In this document: one piece after another, positions 5,326 to 8,322 of the stretch
How positions within the stretch are numbered: position 1 is the first letter of the stretch
Layout: the number at the start of each line of letters is the position of its first letter
DNA from: Oscillatoria sp. Prado101
GTDB lineage: Bacteria; Cyanobacteriota; Cyanobacteriia; Cyanobacteriales; Oscillatoriaceae
Reading direction: 5' to 3'
DNA length: 8,322 nt
Assembly (NCBI GenBank): GCA_025454445.1
Contig: JALOOK010000178.1
Coordinates: 1-8,322, forward strand
Made by a program: the position numbers and the translations under genes
The notes under the pieces: model-generated
Told to the model about the DNA's origin: nothing
Database searches by the model: none
What the model saw: the letters and a program-made list of their open reading frames with translations, nothing else

Positions 5326-5362
5326 GTTATATCCAGGAGAAAGAAATCGAGCATCCCACACC
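5315..5362 (+). promoter_or_regulatory. 48-bp leader block, copy A, upstream of first pilin
   Basis: This block is identical base for base to 6022-6069 in front of the second pilin. It starts AGGGTGGGTAAG and ends CATCCCACACC. GTGGG near its start can pair with CCCAC near its end, which would loop out CCAGGAGAAAG, a strong Shine-Dalgarno-like sequence with no start codon at working distance. The actual pilin start follows 17 bases later with its own GGAG (5367-5370). The block is probably transcribed 5' leader; a regulatory role is inference. Confidence 0.55.
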
Positions 5363-5379
5363 CCACGGAGACGTTAGAT

Positions 5380-5907
5380 ATGAAGACCGAATTTAAGGCC
5401 AAGTTCCTGCAACACCTCAACCAGAGAAAAGAGGACAAAGGTTTCACCCTGATTGAACTGCTAGTTGTGGTTATCATCATCGGGATTCTGGCTGCTGTTG
5501 CTTTGCCCTCGCTGCTGAGCCAAACTCAGAAAGCGAAGCAGGTTGAAGCCCGGAACACTGTTGGTGCCCTGAACCGGGCTCAACAGGCATATAACCTTGA
5601 TAAAGGCGGATTTGCCGCTCTAGCAGATGTAGGCGTTGGGGTTAAGTCCCAGACTTCAAACTACGAATACAGAGTCGCAGGGGCTGCCACTGACTCAACT
5701 GGTGTTGCCAACATAGCAAAAACACTCTCAACCAACCTGAAGCCCTATACAGGTCTGGTGTGGACGGAAGCAGACACAGCGACATCGCAAAGCACTACGC
5801 GAGCAATTTTGTGTGAAGAAAAGCAGCCGAAGGCAACATCTTCAGATCCGTCAGTAGTTGCGGCTGCCCAAGATTGTGGTGCCAATATGGAGCAACTTGG
5901 CAAATAG
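5380..5907 (+). CDS. pilA: PilA-type type IV prepilin, first copy
   Basis: The 175-residue prepilin has a 21-residue basic leader (MKTEFKAKF... to KEDKG) and the prepilin-peptidase site G|FTLIE, cut after Gly21. Mature Phe1 and Glu5 are both present. The hydrophobic helix LLVVVIIIGILAAVALPSLL follows, then KAKQVEARNTVGALNRAQQA, the form of the alpha1 region seen in cyanobacterial major pilins. The remainder is the globular head. Two Cys near the C terminus (ILCEEKQP and AQDCGANM) can form the disulfide that closes the D-region. The protein should be processed by PilD, assembled in the inner membrane and extruded as pilus subunit. GGAG at 5367-5370 is nine bases before the ATG. A tandem paralog lies 179 bp downstream. 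The mature length, about 154 residues, suits a major pilin more than a minor pseudopilin, but expression would be needed to tell. Confidence 0.93.
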   Translation: MKTEFKAKFLQHLNQRKEDKGFTLIELLVVVIIIGILAAVALPSLLSQTQKAKQVEARNTVGALNRAQQAYNLDKGGFAALADVGVGVKSQTSNYEYRVAGAATDSTGVANIAKTLSTNLKPYTGLVWTEADTATSQSTTRAILCEEKQPKATSSDPSVVAAAQDCGANMEQLGK

Positions 5908-5975
5908 TTAGTATCAACGCCCTGCCAGCGCACCGATATTTTGAGAATCGCAGTTGGTTGAGCTGTTGTTATCAA

Positions 5976-6001
5976 GAGTGGGTAGTGTGCCCTACCCACT
6001 C
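5976..6001 (+). terminator. Perfect hairpin after first pilin, possible terminator or processing element
   Basis: GAGTGGGTAG (5976-5985) pairs perfectly with CTACCCACTC (5992-6001) around a six-base loop, TGTGCC. It lies 68 bases after the first pilin stop and before the leader of the second. The downstream bases are CTAAAAATTTATATT and not a T run, so a Rho-independent terminator is only possible, not shown. It could instead protect the 3' end of the first pilin mRNA. The arm contains GTGGGTA, the same heptamer found in the leader repeats. Confidence 0.45.
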
Positions 6002-6021
6002 CTAAAAATTTATATTGAGTC

Positions 6022-6069
6022 AGGGTGGGTAAGTTATATCCAGGAGAAAGAAATCGAGCATCCCACACC
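6022..6069 (+). promoter_or_regulatory. 48-bp leader block, copy B, upstream of second pilin
   Basis: This is a perfect copy of 5315-5362. After the block the two leaders differ (CCACGGAGACGTTAGAT against TGATGAAGACGTTAGAT) and then rejoin at ACGTTAGAT just before each ATG. The GGAG ribosome site of the first pilin is GAAG here, so the second pilin has a weaker Shine-Dalgarno. The duplication of leader together with gene shows that one tandem event made both. Confidence 0.55.
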
Positions 6070-6086
6070 TGATGAAGACGTTAGAT

Positions 6087-6596
6087 ATGAAACCCGAATC
6101 CAAGGCCAAGTTTCGGCCAAATCTCAACCAGAAGAACCAAGATAAAGGTTTCACCCTGATTGAACTGCTAGTCGTGCTTAGCATCATCGGGATTCTGGCT
6201 GCTGTGGCGTTGCCCTCTCTGCTGAGCCAAAGTCAGAAAGCGAAGCAGGTTGAAGCCCGGAACACTATTGGTGCCCTGAACCGGGCTCAACAGGCATATA
6301 ACCTTGATAAAGGCGGATTTGCTAAGCTAGAAGATATAGGCCTTGGGGTTAAGTCCCAGACTTCAAACTACGAATACAGAGTCGTAGGGTATGGTTCTGA
6401 CTCAACTGGTGTTGCCAACATAGCAAAAACACTCACTCCCAATCTGAAGCCCTATACAGGTCTGGTGTGGGCGGAAGCAGACGCAGCGACATCGCAAAGC
6501 ACTACGCGAGCAATTTTGTGTGAGGAACCGCAGCCGAAAGCAACACCTGGAGATCCGTCTGTTGTTGCGCCAGCTAAAGATTGTGGCCCTATGTAA
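6087..6596 (+). CDS. pilA: PilA-type type IV prepilin, second tandem copy
   Basis: The 169-residue product parallels its neighbour: a 21-residue leader ending QDKG, cleavage at G|FTLIE, mature Glu5, helix LLVVLSIIGILAAVALPSLL, and two C-terminal Cys (ILCEEPQP, AKDCGPM). I count about 29 differences over the first 166 residues, so roughly four-fifths identity. Differences concentrate in the leader (RPN for LQH), in the helix (LS for VI), at FAKLEDIGLG against FAALADVGVG, at RVVGYGSDS against RVAGAATDS, and in the tail, which is six residues shorter. ATG 6087 aligns exactly with the first pilin's start; an in-frame ATG at 6072 would add MKTLD and has no counterpart there, so I reject it. The long nearly identical stretches, such as about 85 bases around KAKQVEARN to LDKGG with one change, point to a recent duplication or gene conversion. 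It may be an alternative subunit or a minor pilin. Confidence 0.93.
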   Translation: MKPESKAKFRPNLNQKNQDKGFTLIELLVVLSIIGILAAVALPSLLSQSQKAKQVEARNTIGALNRAQQAYNLDKGGFAKLEDIGLGVKSQTSNYEYRVVGYGSDSTGVANIAKTLTPNLKPYTGLVWAEADAATSQSTTRAILCEEPQPKATPGDPSVVAPAKDCGPM

Positions 6597-6715
6597 AGTC
6601 TGAGCGGCTCAACAAGTTTTTAATTTTTGCTGTTTTGGTGACGGACAAATCAGAATAAACTGGAAGTGATATCATTTATATAGACCATCACCCACGATTA
6701 GGATAACTCACTTTC

Positions 6716-8322
6716 ATGACTGCTGGGGGCTGTTTGACAAATTCTGCTAATTGGCAGCAGCAAGCCAATCAATACCTTATCCAAGGGGACTACAGTCTGG
6801 CAGCTAGCCTATTAGAAGAGGCAATTGAGGCTGAACCTGCGGTGAAGTCCCATTACTGGCTTTTGGGCTTGCTGTTGCTTTTGCAAGGGCAAGAGGAGGA
6901 GGCTCACACCACCTGGTGGCTGGGAATGGCGGAGGGCGAACCGGAACAGGTAGAGGAGTGGACAGGGGAACTGGTACAAGTCTTGCTTTCAGAAGCCGAC
7001 CGGCGGGAAGTGATCGAAGAAGATTCGGTAGCTTGGCTGATTCGGGGGCATATCCGAGAACTTCAGCCCACAGATATTAATAACTTATTGCATCTAATTC
7101 AACTGGGCATCAAGCTGGAAACACTGACAGCAGAGGATCTAAATGATTGGAGGGCGATTGAACTGCTAGAGGCGGCGCAACCTGCCAGCGTTGATGCCGA
7201 TTTGCTACTTAAAGTGTTAGAGGATTTTCTTAAATGGGCCCCCCTGCACCCGTTATCCCTGGAGCTGGCAGAAGCCAGTCTGCCTCATCTCCAGAAGCAT
7301 CCTGATTTTTACAGTGTGATGCTGCCTGCAGCAATCAAAGCTGGCCACTTGCTGCAAAGACCCAGAATTGCGATCTCTATTCTGGAGTTGTGTCTGCAAG
7401 TAGATGCCAGCAATCCAGAAACCTTCATACATCTCGCTACTTTTTATCAAAATGTCCTTGACTATGCCAAGGGCCTAGAGATGGCTAAACGGTGCTATTC
7501 CCTTGTTGAAACGCTAGCAGAAAAAGTTTATGCAAATCATTTGAGGCTTCGCGGGTTAATGGGGGCAGTCGGGTACTGGGAGGAAGCCTGTTCGGTCTTG
7601 CAGCTGCAAGAGTCACTCTTGTTGGATATGATAGGACAAGCTCCGCAAGAACTTCCCCAAGCTACTGTTGCCCGTATATTGACTTCAGCCTACTTTTTCC
7701 CCTACTTTCGGGATCAGCCGCAGCAGAACAGACTAATTCAGAATCAGATATCGCGGCTGTGCCAGTCTTATTTGATGGGTGGTGCCACAGAACAAGTGGA
7801 GCGCTATTATCAGCGATATCTTGGCTGTAAAGGCATAGTAACTGGTGCCAGATCGAGACTTTTGAAGATTGGCTACATCTCCCACTGTCTGAAAAGCCAT
7901 TCTGTAGGCTGGCTGGCCAGATGGATTTTCCAACATCATGATAGGGATCGCTTTCAAATTCATGCCTATATGGTTGGCTATGGGGAGGTGGGTGACTCCT
8001 TACAAGAATGGTATATAAATCAGGTAGACAAAACTCATAAATTAGGAGCTAATAATCAGGAAATTGCCGAGCAAATATATGAAGATGCGATTGATATATT
8101 AATCGATCTAGACAGTCTCACCCTGGATGCCACCTGTGAGGTAATGGCGCTCAAACCGGCACCCGTGCAAGTGACCTGGCTCGGCTGGGATGCTTCAGGG
8201 CTGCCGGCTATTGATTACTTTATTGCAGACCCTTATGTTTTGCCAGACTCGGCTCAGGATTACTACAGGGAAAAAATCTGGAGGCTGCCTCAAACTTATA
8301 TAGCAGTGGATGGGTTTGAGGT
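6716..8322 (+). CDS. TPR-containing SPINDLY/OGT-type (GT41) glycosyltransferase, 3' truncated by window end
   Basis: The open frame runs 535 codons to the edge. Residues 13-75 hold a TPR-like helical pair (ANQYLIQGDYSLAASLLEEA, then GLLLLLQGQEEEA), and further TPR-like helices lie at about 205-300 (AISILELCLQVDASNPETFI, YAKGLEMAKRCYS). From about 380 the N-lobe of the catalytic domain begins: LLKIGYISHCLKSHSVGWL, then HHDRDRFQIHAYMV, IDILIDLDSLTLD, and the diagnostic KPAPVQVTWLGWDASGLPAI followed by DYFIADPYVLPDSAQDYY. His396 in KSHSVGW sits where a functionally important His lies in OGT, by position. The UDP-sugar-binding C-lobe lies beyond the window, so completeness is unknown. Relatives transfer GlcNAc (OGT) or fucose (plant SPY) to Ser/Thr of cytoplasmic proteins; bacterial members also act on surface glycoproteins. 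ATG 6716 has AGGA about 12 bases upstream. The position 119 bp after two pilins suggests, without proof, pilin or pilus-linked glycosylation. Confidence 0.87.
   Translation, partial: MTAGGCLTNSANWQQQANQYLIQGDYSLAASLLEEAIEAEPAVKSHYWLLGLLLLLQGQEEEAHTTWWLGMAEGEPEQVEEWTGELVQVLLSEADRREVIEEDSVAWLIRGHIRELQPTDINNLLHLIQLGIKLETLTAEDLNDWRAIELLEAAQPASVDADLLLKVLEDFLKWAPLHPLSLELAEASLPHLQKHPDFYSVMLPAAIKAGHLLQRPRIAISILELCLQVDASNPETFIHLATFYQNVLDYAKGLEMAKRCYSLVETLAEKVYANHLRLRGLMGAVGYWEEACSVLQLQESLLLDMIGQAPQELPQATVARILTSAYFFPYFRDQPQQNRLIQNQISRLCQSYLMGGATEQVERYYQRYLGCKGIVTGARSRLLKIGYISHCLKSHSVGWLARWIFQHHDRDRFQIHAYMVGYGEVGDSLQEWYINQVDKTHKLGANNQEIAEQIYEDAIDILIDLDSLTLDATCEVMALKPAPVQVTWLGWDASGLPAIDYFIADPYVLPDSAQDYYREKIWRLPQTYIAVDGFE

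Noticed and set aside
6072..6086. Upstream ATG adding five residues to the second pilin
   Set aside because: The ATG at 6087 aligns exactly with the start of the first pilin, and the extra residues have no counterpart there.
5954..6145. A 63-codon plus-strand frame over the inter-pilin region
   Set aside because: It reads through a hairpin and the leader repeat and overlaps the pilin in another frame; no family features.
6597..6640. Terminator after the second pilin
   Set aside because: TGAGCGGCTCA has no room for a loop as a full stem, and the T-rich stretch further on is interrupted; no convincing intrinsic terminator.
7253..7963. Short minus-strand open frames inside the glycosyltransferase gene
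   Set aside because: They are antisense to a continuous 535-codon frame with clear TPR and GT41 motifs.

Overview
The window looks like chromosomal DNA from a filamentous cyanobacterium, most likely of the Oscillatoria/Microcoleus/Phormidium type. The grounds are a PilA-type pilin pair of cyanobacterial form, a DUF4359 protein, a GUN4-domain relic, one HIP1 octamer (GCGATCGC), and many short dispersed palindromes (GAAACCGGGTTTC, GACGCGAT...ATCGCGTC, GGACAGGC...GCCTGTCC) that I associate with such genomes. The taxonomic call is inference; no marker gene is present.

Left part (1-1664). The minus strand carries the 5' end of a sirohydrochlorin chelatase gene (SirB/CbiX type, TTG start). Next comes a previously easy-to-miss pseudogene: a GUN4 domain missing its N terminus and broken by a single-base frameshift near 665/666. 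After a block of palindromic repeats there is a small membrane-anchored DUF4359 protein gene on the minus strand. A complete tRNA-His(GTG) with the diagnostic extra 5' G and a readable sigma70-type promoter follows on the plus strand.

Middle part (1867-3724). An ExbB/TolQ-type and an ExbD/TolR-type gene form a proton-driven energy-transduction pair. They are separated by 328 bp filled with dispersed repeats. The ExbD protein ends in a roughly 107-residue Pro/Ala/Val-rich tail encoded in part by a perfect 15-bp tandem repeat, which recalls the spacer of TonB.

Right part (3854-8322). A class I SAM-dependent methyltransferase with a long uncharacterised C-terminal region is followed by two tandem, about four-fifths identical PilA-type prepilins, then by a TPR protein with a SPINDLY/OGT-type (GT41) glycosyltransferase domain that runs off the window. 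All four are on the plus strand. A reasonable hypothesis is a pilus locus with accessory modification enzymes, but no substrate is shown by the sequence. The pilin leaders are unusual: a 48-bp block is perfectly duplicated in front of both genes, and a second, partly overlapping repeat contains two seven-codon mini-ORFs of conserved length.

I see no CRISPR array, transposase, phage gene or convincing new defence system. The most interesting material is the pilin/methyltransferase/glycosyltransferase cluster with its duplicated leader, the ExbD tail and the GUN4 relic.
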